DNA of 64,000 bases. Origin: Polyangium mundeleinium (lineage in GTDB: Bacteria; Myxococcota_A; Polyangia; Polyangiales; Polyangiaceae). The notes below the pieces were generated by a model. It searched no databases, was not told the origin of the DNA, and worked only from the letters and a program-made list of their open reading frames with translations. The translations under genes were made by a program, and so were the position numbers. Positions 51,271 to 62,145 of this stretch are shown piece after piece. Numbering within the stretch: position 1 is the first letter of the stretch; every line of letters starts with the position of its first letter. The stretch lies in assembly GCF_028369105.1 (NCBI RefSeq), contig NZ_JAQNDO010000001.1, forward strand, positions 2,535,711-2,599,710, given 5' to 3'.

Positions 51271-53820
51271 ATGAGGACTCACTCGATCCGGCGGTGGCTC
51301 ACGGCTGCACTCCTCGCAGGCAGCGTGTCGGCGGCGGCCATGAGCGCGAGCGCGGCCGTGCCCGTGACGATCACCAACCAAGGGCGGCTCTTCGACGCGG
51401 ACGACGCGCCGATCCACGGCTCGCTCACGGTGACGTTCGCGATCTACGACGCGGCGAACGCGCAGACACCGCTCTGGAGCGAGCAGCACAAGGTCGACTT
51501 CGACGAGGGGTTTTACTCGGTCTCGCTCGGCTCGATCGTGCCGTTCGAGAAACTCTTCGACGGCTCGGTGCGGTACCTGGGGATCACGATCGATAACGAT
51601 CCGGAGCTCGAACCCCGCGCGCCCATCCAGAGCGTGCCGTACGCGTTGCTCGCGAACGACGTGAACGGGGACATCCACCCGACGAGCGTCACGATCAACG
51701 GGACCGAGGTCATCAACAACAACGGCGAGTGGGTCGGTCCGCCGACGGGGCTCGTGGGCCCGACGGGTCCGCAAGGTCCGGTCGGCGCGCAGGGCGCGGT
51801 GGGGCCCGCGGGTCCGACGGGCGTGATGGGTCCGGCGGGGCCGATGGGTTCGGCGGGGCCGATGGGCCCGATGGGTCCGGCCGGCGCGATGGGTCCGGCG
51901 GGGCCGATGGGTCCGATGGGTCCCGCGGGCGCAACGGGTACGACGGGCGCGACCGGCGCGGTGGGTCCCATGGGGCCGATGGGCGCGACGGGCGCGATGG
52001 GTCCGCAAGGGGCTGTAGGCCCCACCGGCGCGGTTGGAGCCATGGGTCCGCAGGGGGCGACCGGTCCTCAAGGAGCCATCGGACCCATGGGCGCGACGGG
52101 TGCAATGGGTCCGCAGGGGGCTGTAGGTCCCACCGGCGCGGTGGGTCCCATCGGTCCGCAGGGTGCGACGGGTGCGCAAGGGGACGTCGGACCCATGGGC
52201 CCGACAGGTGCGATGGGTCCGCAGGGGGCTGTAGGTCCCACCGGCGCGGTTGGACCCATCGGTCCGCAGGGTGCGACGGGTGCGCAAGGGGACGTCGGAC
52301 CCATGGGCCCGACAGGTGCAATGGGTCCGCAGGGGGCTGTAGGTCCCACCGGCGCGATTGGACCCATCGGTCCGCAGGGTGCGACGGGTCCCGTGGGAGG
52401 GGTGGGACCCGCCGGCGCGACAGGTGCGACCGGTCCGCAGGGGGCTGTAGGCCCCACCGGCGCGATTGGACCCATCGGTCCGCAGGGTGCGACGGGTCCC
52501 GTGGGAGGGGTGGGACCCGCCGGCGCGACAGGTCCGATGGGTCCGCAAGGCCCGATCGGCGCGACGGGCGCCGTGGGCGCGCAGGGTCCCCAAGGCATCC
52601 AGGGCCCGCAGGGGCCGATCGGCGCGACGGGCGCCGTGGGCGCGCAGGGTCCCCAAGGCATCCAGGGCGCGCAGGGGCCGATCGGTCCAGCCGGCGCGAC
52701 GGGCGCGACGGGCGCGCAGGGGGCACAGGGCGCGCAGGGCATCCAGGGGCCGCAAGGTCTGCAGGGCCCGGCAGGCTCGGCAAACATCAACGGCACGACG
52801 AACTACGTCATCAAGTTCACGAGCGCCACGACGGGCGGCAACTCGCGGCTCTTCGACAACGGCACCAACGTCGGCCTCGGCACCACCGCCCCGAACTCCC
52901 CGTTCCACGTCACCTCGGCGAGCACGGTCCGCACGATCCTCACCGAGAACACGACCACCACCGGCGCCGCGATCGTCGGCATCAACTCGGCGGCGGCCGG
53001 TATCGGGGACGAGGGGGGCGCGGGCGTGTATGGCGTGACGAGCCAGAGGGGCCTCGCGGCCGTGTACGGCGACAACAACAACACGAGCGGCACCGCCATC
53101 CACGGCGCGGGCCAGAACGTCAACGGCTACATCCTCGTCGCCGGCTCCGGCGGCTCGTTCACCGGCTGGGACACGGGCACCTATTCGAGGAGCCTCGCCC
53201 CCACGGGCGTCGCGCAGGCCGAGTACACCGACAACCTCGGCGCCATCGTCCGCGTCAACTACTGGAACGGCCTCACGCAATTCAAGATTTTCGGCGCCGG
53301 CACCGTCTCGACGAACGTCCACGACCCGACCGATGCCACGGGCCAGCGTCGCGTGACCCTCTACGCGCCCGAGGCGCCGGAGGTCCTCTTCGAGGACTAC
53401 GGCGAGGCGCAGCTCGACCACGGCTTCGCCCACGTCGAGCTCGACCCCATCTTCACAGCCAACGTCCAGATCGACGAGCGGCACCCGCTCCGCGTATTCA
53501 TCCAGCTCGAGGACAACGAGCAAACGCGCGGCGTGGTCGTGAAGAACAAGACCGCGACAGGCTTCGACGTGGTGGAGCTCGGCGGCGGGGCGTCCAACAT
53601 GCCCTTCCAGTGGCACATCGTCTGCAACCGCGCGGACGAGCTCATGCAGAACGGGCGCCTCTCCCATTACGCGGATCTACGCTTCGGGATCGCGCCGGAC
53701 GACCTCGCGTCGAGGCCCGCGCGCGCCGAGAACCCGAGCACGCAGGGCCCAAGCGCAGCCGCGGATCCGTCGCTCGCGTGGCTGCAAGCGCTCCTGCCGC
53801 TCATGCACAACGGGCAATAG
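51271..53820 (+). CDS. Collagen-like surface protein
   Basis: The 849-aa exported protein has a signal peptide ending near SASAAV. An N-terminal domain of about 130 residues follows ([39 protein letters not shown]), found before many bacterial collagen-like tails. About 114 Gly-X-Y triplets (residues 160-503), rich in GPTGPQG, GPMG and GATG, should form a trimeric collagen helix. A C-terminal globular region (about 505-849) includes [15 protein letters not shown] and a repeat with [18 protein letters not shown], as in phage-tail trimerising domains. Proline hydroxylation is not expected; stability would come from Gln/Thr/Pro content. The start at 51271 begins the signal peptide. Confidence 0.88.
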   Translation: MRTHSIRRWLTAALLAGSVSAAAMSASAAVPVTITNQGRLFDADDAPIHGSLTVTFAIYDAANAQTPLWSEQHKVDFDEGFYSVSLGSIVPFEKLFDGSVRYLGITIDNDPELEPRAPIQSVPYALLANDVNGDIHPTSVTINGTEVINNNGEWVGPPTGLVGPTGPQGPVGAQGAVGPAGPTGVMGPAGPMGSAGPMGPMGPAGAMGPAGPMGPMGPAGATGTTGATGAVGPMGPMGATGAMGPQGAVGPTGAVGAMGPQGATGPQGAIGPMGATGAMGPQGAVGPTGAVGPIGPQGATGAQGDVGPMGPTGAMGPQGAVGPTGAVGPIGPQGATGAQGDVGPMGPTGAMGPQGAVGPTGAIGPIGPQGATGPVGGVGPAGATGATGPQGAVGPTGAIGPIGPQGATGPVGGVGPAGATGPMGPQGPIGATGAVGAQGPQGIQGPQGPIGATGAVGAQGPQGIQGAQGPIGPAGATGATGAQGAQGAQGIQGPQGLQGPAGSANINGTTNYVIKFTSATTGGNSRLFDNGTNVGLGTTAPNSPFHVTSASTVRTILTENTTTTGAAIVGINSAAAGIGDEGGAGVYGVTSQRGLAAVYGDNNNTSGTAIHGAGQNVNGYILVAGSGGSFTGWDTGTYSRSLAPTGVAQAEYTDNLGAIVRVNYWNGLTQFKIFGAGTVSTNVHDPTDATGQRRVTLYAPEAPEVLFEDYGEAQLDHGFAHVELDPIFTANVQIDERHPLRVFIQLEDNEQTRGVVVKNKTATGFDVVELGGGASNMPFQWHIVCNRADELMQNGRLSHYADLRFGIAPDDLASRPARAENPSTQGPSAAADPSLAWLQALLPLMHNGQ
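52003..52650 (+). repeat. 108-base tandem coding repeats in the collagen region
   Basis: The marker CCGCAGGGGGCTGTAGG or a close variant recurs at 52003, 52111, 52219, 52327, 52435 and 52543, exactly 108 bases apart. Each unit encodes 12 Gly-X-Y triplets (36 residues). The units from 52111 to 52435 are nearly identical, showing recent duplication; the outer ones are more diverged. Confidence 0.9.
52552..52677 (+). repeat. 63-base tandem coding repeats
   Basis: Two nearly identical 63-base units follow one another (52552-52614 and 52615-52677). Each encodes 21 residues of the type [18 protein letters not shown]. They come directly after the 108-base array and differ from it in period. Confidence 0.85.
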
Positions 53821-53845
53821 CCGAACCTCTCCGCGCAGGCCGTTG

Positions 53846-53866
53846 CGCCGGGGCGCTGCCCCGGCG
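53846..53866. terminator. Strong hairpin between convergent genes
   Basis: CGCCGGGGC (53846-53854), loop GCT, and GCCCCGGCG (53858-53866) form a perfect nine-base stem. It lies in the 56-base gap between the convergent collagen and lipoprotein genes, so it could end transcription from either side. There is no T tract, so it may be a Rho-assisted or processing hairpin. Confidence 0.5.
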
Positions 53867-53876
53867 TGGCGGCCCC

Positions 53877-54170
53877 TCAGGGCTCTTGCGTGGCGCCGGG
53901 CATGCCGCCGTTCAGGCGTCGGCCTTCGGGCAATTGCTGGACGCTTTGCGGCGTTGGCTGGCCCATCGTGTAGATGAGCTTGTACTTGCCGTTGCGCACC
54001 TGGGTGCCGCCGGCGACGATTTCCGTCGCGGGGTGGCCCTTTGCCGCGACGGGCGGGGGCTCGTTCTCTTTGTCCTCGACGACGAGCAGGCCTCCTGCGT
54101 CGCAGCCGAGGACGCCCACCACCGCGAAGATCGCGAGGGATCCGACCGAGAGACGCGCGAGGGAAGCCAT
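53877..54170 (-). CDS. Small lipoprotein, function unknown
   Basis: The 97-aa lipoprotein (lipobox VLGC) has a short mature part containing ATEIVAGGTQVRNGKYKLIYTMGQPTPQ as its only folded-looking section, followed by a tail with LPEGRRLNGG. The GKYKLIYTMGQ section resembles a secreted-protein tag region often found in extracellular proteins with repeats. I see no catalytic motif. It is followed on the opposite strand by the collagen gene, and lies 32 bases from the OmpA gene end, transcribed in the same direction. Confidence 0.72.
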   Translation of the reverse strand: MASLARLSVGSLAIFAVVGVLGCDAGGLLVVEDKENEPPPVAAKGHPATEIVAGGTQVRNGKYKLIYTMGQPTPQSVQQLPEGRRLNGGMPGATQEP

Positions 54171-54202
54171 GGGTCGATTCTAGAGCCGGCCTCGGGCGAG
54201 GT

Positions 54203-56002
54203 TCAAGGCTCCTTTTTCTTGATGATCACGAAGTTTGCGCGGCGGTTCTGCTGGCGTCCTTCCTTCGACTCGTTCGAGTCGACGGGCACCGTTGCGCCGT
54301 AGCCTTTGGCGATGAGCTTCTCGGGTGGGATCCCGCGCTTGATGAGCCAGGCGCGCACCGAGTCGGCGCGGCTCTGCGAGAGGATCTTGTTGTACTCGTC
54401 GGCGCCCACCGCGTCGGCGTGGCCTTGCACCTCGATGAGCTCGATCTCGGGGTGCTGGAGGATCGCGTCGCGGACCTCGTGCAGGAGGTCGTCGCTCATC
54501 GGATCCACCGTCTGGTACTGGCTCGAGAGCCCGAACCGGAAGCGGATCTGGCGCCGGATGATGATCTCTTTTGACGTGACCTCGACCTTCGGACAGCCGT
54601 TGAGCCTGGCTTCTTCGTCGGGTTTTCCGGGCACGTCCGGGCATGCGTCCGTCTTGTCGGGGACCGTGTCCGCGTCGCGATCGGGCGGGCAGCCGTTCTT
54701 CTTCGGGTCCTCGTTCGGCACGCCGGGATCCTTGGGACAGGCGTCCACGGCGTCGCGGATGCTGTCGTCGTCCGTGTCGACGGGGCAGCCGTTTTTCTTG
54801 GGATCCGCGCTCTTCGCGCCGGGCTCGCTCGGGCAGGCGTCCTTCGCATCGACGATGGTGTCGCCGTCCGTGTCGGGCGGGCAGCCGTTCTTCGTCGGAT
54901 CCTCGTTCTTCGGGCCTGGCTCGTTCGGGCAGGCGTCCTGTTTGTCCGCGATGCGATCGCCGTCGGTGTCGACCGGACAGCCGTTCTTGTGGGGATCGTC
55001 GTTCGCCGGGCCTGGCGTATCGGGGCAGGCGTCGCGTTTGTCGGGGATCTCGTCGCCGTCCGTGTCCTTGTCGGCTGGGGCGGCTTGGGGCTCGTAGCCG
55101 ATGCTGCCGACCGCAGAAAAGACGGGCGTTCCATAACCCTGCGTGAGACCCGGGCCCGCGGCTGCGCCGACGACCAGGAAGGGCAGCGGGCGGAGTTTGG
55201 CGCCGAGGAGGAGCTCGGCCGAGACCGGGGACGCGACCGAGATCCGCGTGTCCGGCGTGTCGACGAGGATCTCGCGCGCGAACGGCGTCGAGAGCGAGAA
55301 CTCGGGGCCGACCTGGAAGAAGTCTTTTCCGAACACCACGGCTGCGCCGGCGCGCGCGTCGAACGTGTGCGGACGGGCCGAGGCGCGCAGGGTCGTGCCG
55401 AGCGAGACGCTGTACAGGAACCGATCGACGCGCCCGCCCAGGACGACGTGGGGTTCGCCGCGGACCGCGCCCTCGGCTGCGTAGCCGCTCGGACCGGTGG
55501 GCGTGTAGAGGTACCCGCCGAGGCCGACCTGGAAGGCGCCGCGATCCGCGCCGAAGAGCCGCACGCGCGCGCCGATGCGCAGATCGCCGACCTCGGCCGA
55601 TTGCGGCGAGGCGAACTGCGCGCCGAGGACGGTGGGGCTCTCGCCGCCCTGCGCGAGCGCGAAGGGCATGTCGAGCGAGACGAGCAGCCGATCCCAGAGC
55701 GCGAGCGAGGCGTTCACGTGCAGGAACGTCTGCTGCGAGACGATGGCGTAGCGGGTGTCGCCCTCCTGGATCGAGAGCGGGCTCAGGCCGAAGTCGACGA
55801 CGGCCTTGGCGCGGGGCACGAGGTGTCCAGACACGCCCGGCGAGGGGACGCCGAAGAGGGCGTCGCCGGCGACGGAGGGCTGGAAACGTTCGAGGGCGCC
55901 GGTCGCGCTCGCTTCCTGCGCGAGCGAAGGGCACGCGAAAAGGAAGACCACGGCCCCGGCCAGGATCGACCGAGTCCGCCCCAGGCGGCGATCGAGGCGC
56001 AT
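54203..56002 (-). CDS. OmpA-family outer-membrane protein with thrombospondin type 3 repeats
   Basis: The 599-aa protein has a signal peptide (FACPSLAQEA). An N-terminal outer-membrane beta-barrel region follows (about 30-290, alternating strands such as GAFQVGLGGYLYTP). About five calcium-binding thrombospondin-3-like repeats come next (DTDGDEIPDKRDACP, then ENDPTKNGCP-type units). The C-terminal OmpA domain (about 470-595) has IELIEVQGHADAVGADEYN and SRADSVRAWLIKRGI. It binds peptidoglycan, so the protein tethers the outer membrane to the cell wall. The Met at 56002 starts the signal peptide. It is divergent from the TPR lipoprotein gene, 90 bases between starts. Confidence 0.92.
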   Translation of the reverse strand: MRLDRRLGRTRSILAGAVVFLFACPSLAQEASATGALERFQPSVAGDALFGVPSPGVSGHLVPRAKAVVDFGLSPLSIQEGDTRYAIVSQQTFLHVNASLALWDRLLVSLDMPFALAQGGESPTVLGAQFASPQSAEVGDLRIGARVRLFGADRGAFQVGLGGYLYTPTGPSGYAAEGAVRGEPHVVLGGRVDRFLYSVSLGTTLRASARPHTFDARAGAAVVFGKDFFQVGPEFSLSTPFAREILVDTPDTRISVASPVSAELLLGAKLRPLPFLVVGAAAGPGLTQGYGTPVFSAVGSIGYEPQAAPADKDTDGDEIPDKRDACPDTPGPANDDPHKNGCPVDTDGDRIADKQDACPNEPGPKNEDPTKNGCPPDTDGDTIVDAKDACPSEPGAKSADPKKNGCPVDTDDDSIRDAVDACPKDPGVPNEDPKKNGCPPDRDADTVPDKTDACPDVPGKPDEEARLNGCPKVEVTSKEIIIRRQIRFRFGLSSQYQTVDPMSDDLLHEVRDAILQHPEIELIEVQGHADAVGADEYNKILSQSRADSVRAWLIKRGIPPEKLIAKGYGATVPVDSNESKEGRQQNRRANFVIIKKKEP

Positions 56003-56092
56003 ATCTGCAGAAAACCCTGACCACGCGTGAGCTGTCAAGCTGCGTGGCAGTCGGGACGCTTTCGCGGGGGCGACCGGGCGGAGTACAACGGC

Positions 56093-57274
56093 ATGCCGAT
56101 GGATCGCCGAACCGCCGCTCGCGCCGCGGCTTGCCAAGCTGCCTTGCGGCCCCTTTTGCTGGTCGCGGCGCTCGTCGGGGGGTGCGACGCGCTCCCCGAC
56201 CTCGCTGTGACGCACCTCGGCCGGGGGGATCGCGCGCTCGTGGAGGGTCGGTACGGGGAGGCCCTCGCCGCCTACGCCCACGCGCACGAGCTCGCGCCGC
56301 GTGATCCGCGCGTGCAACGGGCGCAAATGCGGGCGCGGGTCACCCTCATGGCCGAGAGCCCCGCTCGGGTCGCCGCGGACGCGCTGGAGGACGTGGCGTA
56401 CGAGGCGGAGGTTCTGCGCAGGACGGAGAAGGGCCTCGAAGCGGTGTGCCTGGCGGCGCTCGGCAACGTGCTCGCGCGGCGTGGGGACATGGAGGGCGCC
56501 CGGGCGAAGCTCGTCGAGGCGGTGAAGGTCGATCCGAACGTGTTCGCGGCCCAGGCGGCACTCGGGGCGTTCCTCCTGGACCGCCCGGAGGCCGCGGCGG
56601 AGGCGAAGGCCGCGCTGGAGCACGCGCTCGTGCTGCGGCCGGGCGCGGCGGGGCCGCTCGCGGGCCTCGGGAAACGGAAGCTCGCCGAGGGGGATCTGCC
56701 CGGCGCGATCGAGCGGCTCGTGGCGGCGTTGAAGGCGGGGGACGACTTCGGGACGCGGCTCGCGCTGGGCAATGCGCGTCTCCAGCAGGGCAACCACGTC
56801 GAGGCCGCGGCGGATCTCGAGCGCGCGGTGCAGATGTCTCCGCGGAGCCCGGAGGCGCTGAGCCTGCTCGGGCAGGCGCTGCTCGGCGCGGCGAGGCTCG
56901 ACGAGGCGGAGCGGGCGCTGCGGGCGTCCGTGGAGCTGCGGCCGGACGCGGCGACGTCGATCGCGCTTGGCTTCACGCTGGTGCGGCGGAAGAAGTCGAG
57001 CGAAGCGCTCGACGTGCTCGGGGGCGTGCTCGCGGCCGATCCGTTGGCTGCGCCGGCGCTGCTCGGCGTGGGGATGGCGAACGAGGACCTCGGGCGCGCC
57101 GAGCAGGCGCTCGCCGCGTATCGCCGTCTGCTCGTGTTGCCGCTCGAAGGTCCGCAGAGGCAGCTCGTCGCCGACCTTCAGCGCGAGGCGAAGGTGCACG
57201 TCGAGGCGCTCGAGCTTTCGCAGGCGAAGGCCGCCGAGGCCGCCCCGGAAAAACCTCCGCAGGCGAAACGATGA
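56093..57274 (+). CDS. TPR-repeat lipoprotein
   Basis: The 393-aa lipoprotein has lipobox LVGGC after a hydrophobic leader. The mature protein is a superhelix of TPR units, for example RGDRALVEGRYGEALAAYAH, GLGKRKLAEGDLPGAIERLV and LLGQALLGAARLDEAERAL. TPRs bind other proteins; in myxobacteria such lipoproteins often act in polysaccharide export or gliding complexes. GGAG lies ten bases before the ATG at 56093; the frame is open to 56027. Its stop overlaps the next gene's start (ATGA), so the two are coupled and presumably work together. Confidence 0.86.
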   Translation: MPMDRRTAARAAACQAALRPLLLVAALVGGCDALPDLAVTHLGRGDRALVEGRYGEALAAYAHAHELAPRDPRVQRAQMRARVTLMAESPARVAADALEDVAYEAEVLRRTEKGLEAVCLAALGNVLARRGDMEGARAKLVEAVKVDPNVFAAQAALGAFLLDRPEAAAEAKAALEHALVLRPGAAGPLAGLGKRKLAEGDLPGAIERLVAALKAGDDFGTRLALGNARLQQGNHVEAAADLERAVQMSPRSPEALSLLGQALLGAARLDEAERALRASVELRPDAATSIALGFTLVRRKKSSEALDVLGGVLAADPLAAPALLGVGMANEDLGRAEQALAAYRRLLVLPLEGPQRQLVADLQREAKVHVEALELSQAKAAEAAPEKPPQAKR

Positions 57275-59403
57275 CCACGCGCTCGTTCGGCGCGGCGCTC
57301 GTGAGCTTCGTCCGGACGTACGCCGTGCTCCTCGGGATCGTGGGGCTCGGGGCGGCGCTCCGGATCCTGTGGAACGACGTCGCGTCGTATGCGCCCGCGG
57401 ACGAGGCGTATTACGTCTCCTCGACGCAGTTTCTCCTGCGCGAGGGGTTGTCCGCCTACCCGCGGCTCGTCGCCGCCCACCTCGAACGAGCGGATCTCGC
57501 GGCGTCCCCCACGCCGCTCCGGTGGGGCTACTTCGTGATGACCTCGCTCGCGTGCGCCGCGGACGCGCCGTGTGACGGTCGCGCGCTCGCTTGGCTCTCG
57601 ACGCTCGCGGGGATCGTGTCGATTGTCTTCACGTACCTGCTCGGCGCGCGCCTCGTGGGGCCGCGCGCCGGGCTCGTCGCCGCCGCGCTCACGGTGACGT
57701 CGCCGCTCCAGCTCGCGCTCTCCCGCCGCGCGCTCCAGGACGAGGTGTACTGCGCGGTCTTCCTGGCCGCGGCGTGGGCCCTCGTGCGGCTCGTCCAGGA
57801 CGAGCGGGAGGCGCTCCGCGCGCGGGGTCGCGCCATGGCGCTGTTTGTTCTCCTCGCGACGCTCGCGTTCGCCGTGAAAGAGGCGTTCGTCTTTCCGTAC
57901 GCGGGCCTCGCGGCCGCGACCGTCCTCGCCTCGCGCTCGCGCGTCCGCCCCGCGGAGGCGCTGCTCTTTCTGGCCCCGCCGGTCCTCTTCTTCGCGGGTT
58001 TCGTCCTCCTCGGCCGCGACGCTTCGGCCTTCGTCGAGCTCCTCCGCCTCACGCGGGCCTCGTTCCTCGACGACTACGGCATCCAGTACCAGAGCGGCCC
58101 GCCGCATCGGCCCCTGTTCGACCTCTTCGTGCTCGCGCCGATCGTCTGCGTCCTCGTGGCCTTTGCGCTCGCGCGTCTGGCCGAGCGTCCCCGCGAACAC
58201 CGCGGCGCGCTCTGGCTCGTGTCCTTCCTGCTCGTCTCGCTCGCCGCGTTCGCGGGCCTGCCCAAGAACCTGCGTTTCCTCGTGGTCCTCGACCCGATCC
58301 TCCGTCTGCTCGCCGCGTGGGCGCTCGTCACGTTTCCCTGGGCCGGGCGTGCGCGCGGGGCCGCCTTCGCCGCGGCCTGGGTGATCCCCTCGGCCGTGCT
58401 CGAGCTCGCCCTGTTCCACGAGACGTTCATCACCTTTCGCACCTATGATCCCACCACGTACGACGTCCTCCGCGCGCTCGGCGCCCTGCCGGGTCCCGCC
58501 GCGCGTGCGGGCGCGAGCGCCTTCCCGTTCGTCTTTTTCGCGGCGCTCGGGGCCCTGCTCGTGGGGCTCGTCGTTCGGAGGAAAGTCGCCGTGTCGGAAC
58601 CCGAAACCAACGCAGAGAGCAGGGACGAAGAGGCCGCGGAGATGCCCGCCGCGAAGGCCGCCGCGCGCGCGCCGAAAGAGGCCGGCGGGCCGAACTTCGT
58701 GGCCTTCTGGCTCGGCGCCGTCGTGGTCGCCGCGCTGGCGATCGTCATCGCCTGGAAGGCGTCGAGCCCGATTCCAGCGGGAAAACCGGGTGGCGCGGGC
58801 CCCTTGGCCGTGCCGCCGAACCCGCGCGCGGCCCCCACGCGGAGCCTCGGCGCGCAGCCGGATCCGATGACGCTCGGGCTCGCGGCGCTCTACACGCAGA
58901 ACGATCCCGTCCTCGCGGCGGCGCGGTTTCGCGAGGTCCTCGCGCAAAACCCCGATCATTACGGCGCGACGTACCAGCTCGCGACGGCGCTCGAGCAGGC
59001 CGGAGATCCCCGCAGCGCACGGCCGCTCTGGGTGAAGATGGCGACGATGGCCGACGGGATCGGCGACATGAAGACGGCCGAGCACGCCCGCGCGCGGGTG
59101 GCCGCGATCGACGAGCGCGTCCGCGCGGCGACGATGAACGATCCGGAAGTCTCGATGCGGCTCGGGCTCGAAGCGCTCTACCAGAAGAAGGAGCCCGAGG
59201 CCGCGGCGGCGCATTTCCGCGCCGTGCTCGCGCACCACCCGGAGCACTACGGCGCAACGTTCCAGCTCGCGACGGCGCTCGATCAGCTCGGCCGGCCGGC
59301 CGAGGCGCGCCCGCTCTGGACGAAGATGCTCGGCATGGCCGAGGGCATCGGCGACACGAAGACCGCAGAGGCCGCGCGCGCACGCCTGGCCCAGAAGCCT
59401 TGA
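57271..59403 (+). CDS. GT39/PMT-like membrane glycosyltransferase with TPR tail
   Basis: The 710-aa protein has about ten membrane spans in the first 440 residues, in the GT39/ArnT-like layout. The first loop has LRILWNDVASYAPADEAYYV, with the acidic motif AYAPADEAYY-like typical of polyprenyl-phosphate-sugar transferases. A further LPKNLRFLVVLDPIL stretch lies near the end. The cytoplasmic/periplasmic tail (about 540-700) has two TPR-like units, each containing HYGATYQLATALEQAG or HYGATFQLATALDQLG. It should move a sugar from an undecaprenyl-phosphate donor to an acceptor outside the membrane. The gene starts inside the stop of the TPR lipoprotein. Confidence 0.82.
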   Translation: MTTRSFGAALVSFVRTYAVLLGIVGLGAALRILWNDVASYAPADEAYYVSSTQFLLREGLSAYPRLVAAHLERADLAASPTPLRWGYFVMTSLACAADAPCDGRALAWLSTLAGIVSIVFTYLLGARLVGPRAGLVAAALTVTSPLQLALSRRALQDEVYCAVFLAAAWALVRLVQDEREALRARGRAMALFVLLATLAFAVKEAFVFPYAGLAAATVLASRSRVRPAEALLFLAPPVLFFAGFVLLGRDASAFVELLRLTRASFLDDYGIQYQSGPPHRPLFDLFVLAPIVCVLVAFALARLAERPREHRGALWLVSFLLVSLAAFAGLPKNLRFLVVLDPILRLLAAWALVTFPWAGRARGAAFAAAWVIPSAVLELALFHETFITFRTYDPTTYDVLRALGALPGPAARAGASAFPFVFFAALGALLVGLVVRRKVAVSEPETNAESRDEEAAEMPAAKAAARAPKEAGGPNFVAFWLGAVVVAALAIVIAWKASSPIPAGKPGGAGPLAVPPNPRAAPTRSLGAQPDPMTLGLAALYTQNDPVLAAARFREVLAQNPDHYGATYQLATALEQAGDPRSARPLWVKMATMADGIGDMKTAEHARARVAAIDERVRAATMNDPEVSMRLGLEALYQKKEPEAAAAHFRAVLAHHPEHYGATFQLATALDQLGRPAEARPLWTKMLGMAEGIGDTKTAEAARARLAQKP

Positions 59404-59425
59404 GCTCCTACGGCTTGAGTTCCTA

Positions 59426-60676
59426 CTATTGGAGGCCCAACGACCGGGCGAGTTCGGCGCTGCGCGGGTCGCGGGGGTGTGCCTCGCGGAGCTTCTGCGC
59501 GTGGTGCTTTGCTTCCTCGACGACGCCGCGCCGGAACGTGAGGAGCGCGAGGTTGTAGCGCGCGTCCGCGAACGTCGGGTCCGCCCGCAGGGCCGCGAGG
59601 TACGCGGAGCGCGCGGCGTTGTAGTCGCCGCGGCGATCGGCCACGAGCCCGAGGTCGTACTGCGCCTCGGCGTCGCCCGGATCGGCCGCGACGAGCGGGC
59701 CAAGCGCACGAGCGGCCTCGTCGAGATCACCCTTTACGAGGGCCGTGGAGCCGACGAAGAGCACGGCGCTTCGGCCGGCCCCGAGCTCGACGGCGCGCCT
59801 CGCTTCCCGCATCGCCTCGGCGTCCTTGCCTTGACCGGCGAGCGCGAGGGCGAGCGCGTACCGCAGGCGTGCCTCCGCGCCGCCGAGGGCGAGGGCGCGC
59901 CGGGCCTCCTCCTCGGCTCGCATCGCCTGCCCGCTCAGGCCGAGCGTTTCCGCATGGAGGGCGCGCAGATTTGCGTCGCCAGGGCAATGCTCGTGGGCGG
60001 CGCGCGCGAGGCCTTCGGCTTGCACGAAGTCGCGGGCGCGGATGGCGATCTCGGCGTGTTCGCCCTGGCAGCGGCAGCTCCCGGGGTGCAGCCGCAAGCA
60101 CTCGTCCGCGACGGCGCGCGCCGCCAGAAAATCCCGCGCGCCGAGCGGCTTCCGCGTGAGCTCGCCGATCGCGCGCGGGTGCTCGCCGTCGCGTCGCATC
60201 GCTTCCCACCACATCTGCATGGGAGAGGCGAGCCAGGACGACGCGGACGCGAAGACGAGCGCGCCGAGCGTGAGCACGGAGAGCGCCGCGAAGCGCCCTG
60301 CATGACGAGCGCGCGGGAGCTTCTTGCCTGCGAGCGTCGAGGCCGCGAGCAGGAGGGAGGCCCAGGCCGGGACCGCGACGAACACCACGCCCTGGCCGAG
60401 CGGCGCGCGGCCGTCACGGAAGTAGAGCGCGGCGCCGAGCGCGGCCGCGACCGCGACCCACGCGAACGCTGCGCTCCACGCAAATCCCCGCTGAGGCAAC
60501 CCCCACGCGCGAAGCCGTACGGCGCCGTAGAGCACGGCGCCGAGCAGGAGCACGGCCAGGATCGCCGCGACGATCGGGTTTCCGGGGGGCGAGGGCTCGG
60601 GCGAGAGCAGCGGCGGCGCGAGCGCGAGCAAGAGAAGGCGCGCGGCGCGCGTCACCACGTCGAGCAGGAGGAGCAC
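59426..60676 (-). CDS. Membrane protein with C-terminal TPR repeats
   Basis: The 416-aa product has about four membrane spans in the first 150 residues, with no active-site pattern I can recognise. A TPR superhelix (about 205-415) follows: YALALALAGQGKDAEAMREA, YDLGLVADRRGDYNAARSAY and YNLALLTFRRGVVEEAKHHA. The end reads SAELARSLGLQ. This could be a scaffold for a polysaccharide or envelope complex. The start is a GTG at 60676, nine bases past the stop of glmM, so the two are on one transcript. It converges on the GT39-type gene with 22 bases between stops. Confidence 0.8.
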   Translation of the reverse strand: MLLLLDVVTRAARLLLLALAPPLLSPEPSPPGNPIVAAILAVLLLGAVLYGAVRLRAWGLPQRGFAWSAAFAWVAVAAALGAALYFRDGRAPLGQGVVFVAVPAWASLLLAASTLAGKKLPRARHAGRFAALSVLTLGALVFASASSWLASPMQMWWEAMRRDGEHPRAIGELTRKPLGARDFLAARAVADECLRLHPGSCRCQGEHAEIAIRARDFVQAEGLARAAHEHCPGDANLRALHAETLGLSGQAMRAEEEARRALALGGAEARLRYALALALAGQGKDAEAMREARRAVELGAGRSAVLFVGSTALVKGDLDEAARALGPLVAADPGDAEAQYDLGLVADRRGDYNAARSAYLAALRADPTFADARYNLALLTFRRGVVEEAKHHAQKLREAHPRDPRSAELARSLGLQ

Positions 60677-60685
60677 GCGCGGAAT

Positions 60686-62113
<1,428 letters not shown>

Positions 62114-62145
62114 GCCGCCACGCTAGCCGCGGACGTGGCCGAGCG

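Noticed and set aside
52003..52677. Regularly spaced repeats considered as a CRISPR array
   Set aside because: The repeats are contiguous, 108 or 63 bases long and in frame with Gly-X-Y coding; there are no unique spacers or cas genes.
50893..53667. Open frame of 924 codons antisense to the collagen gene
   Set aside because: It only mirrors the Gly-X-Y DNA repeats as RTHRTRRA-like sequence; the plus-strand frame has a signal peptide and a proper collagen pattern.
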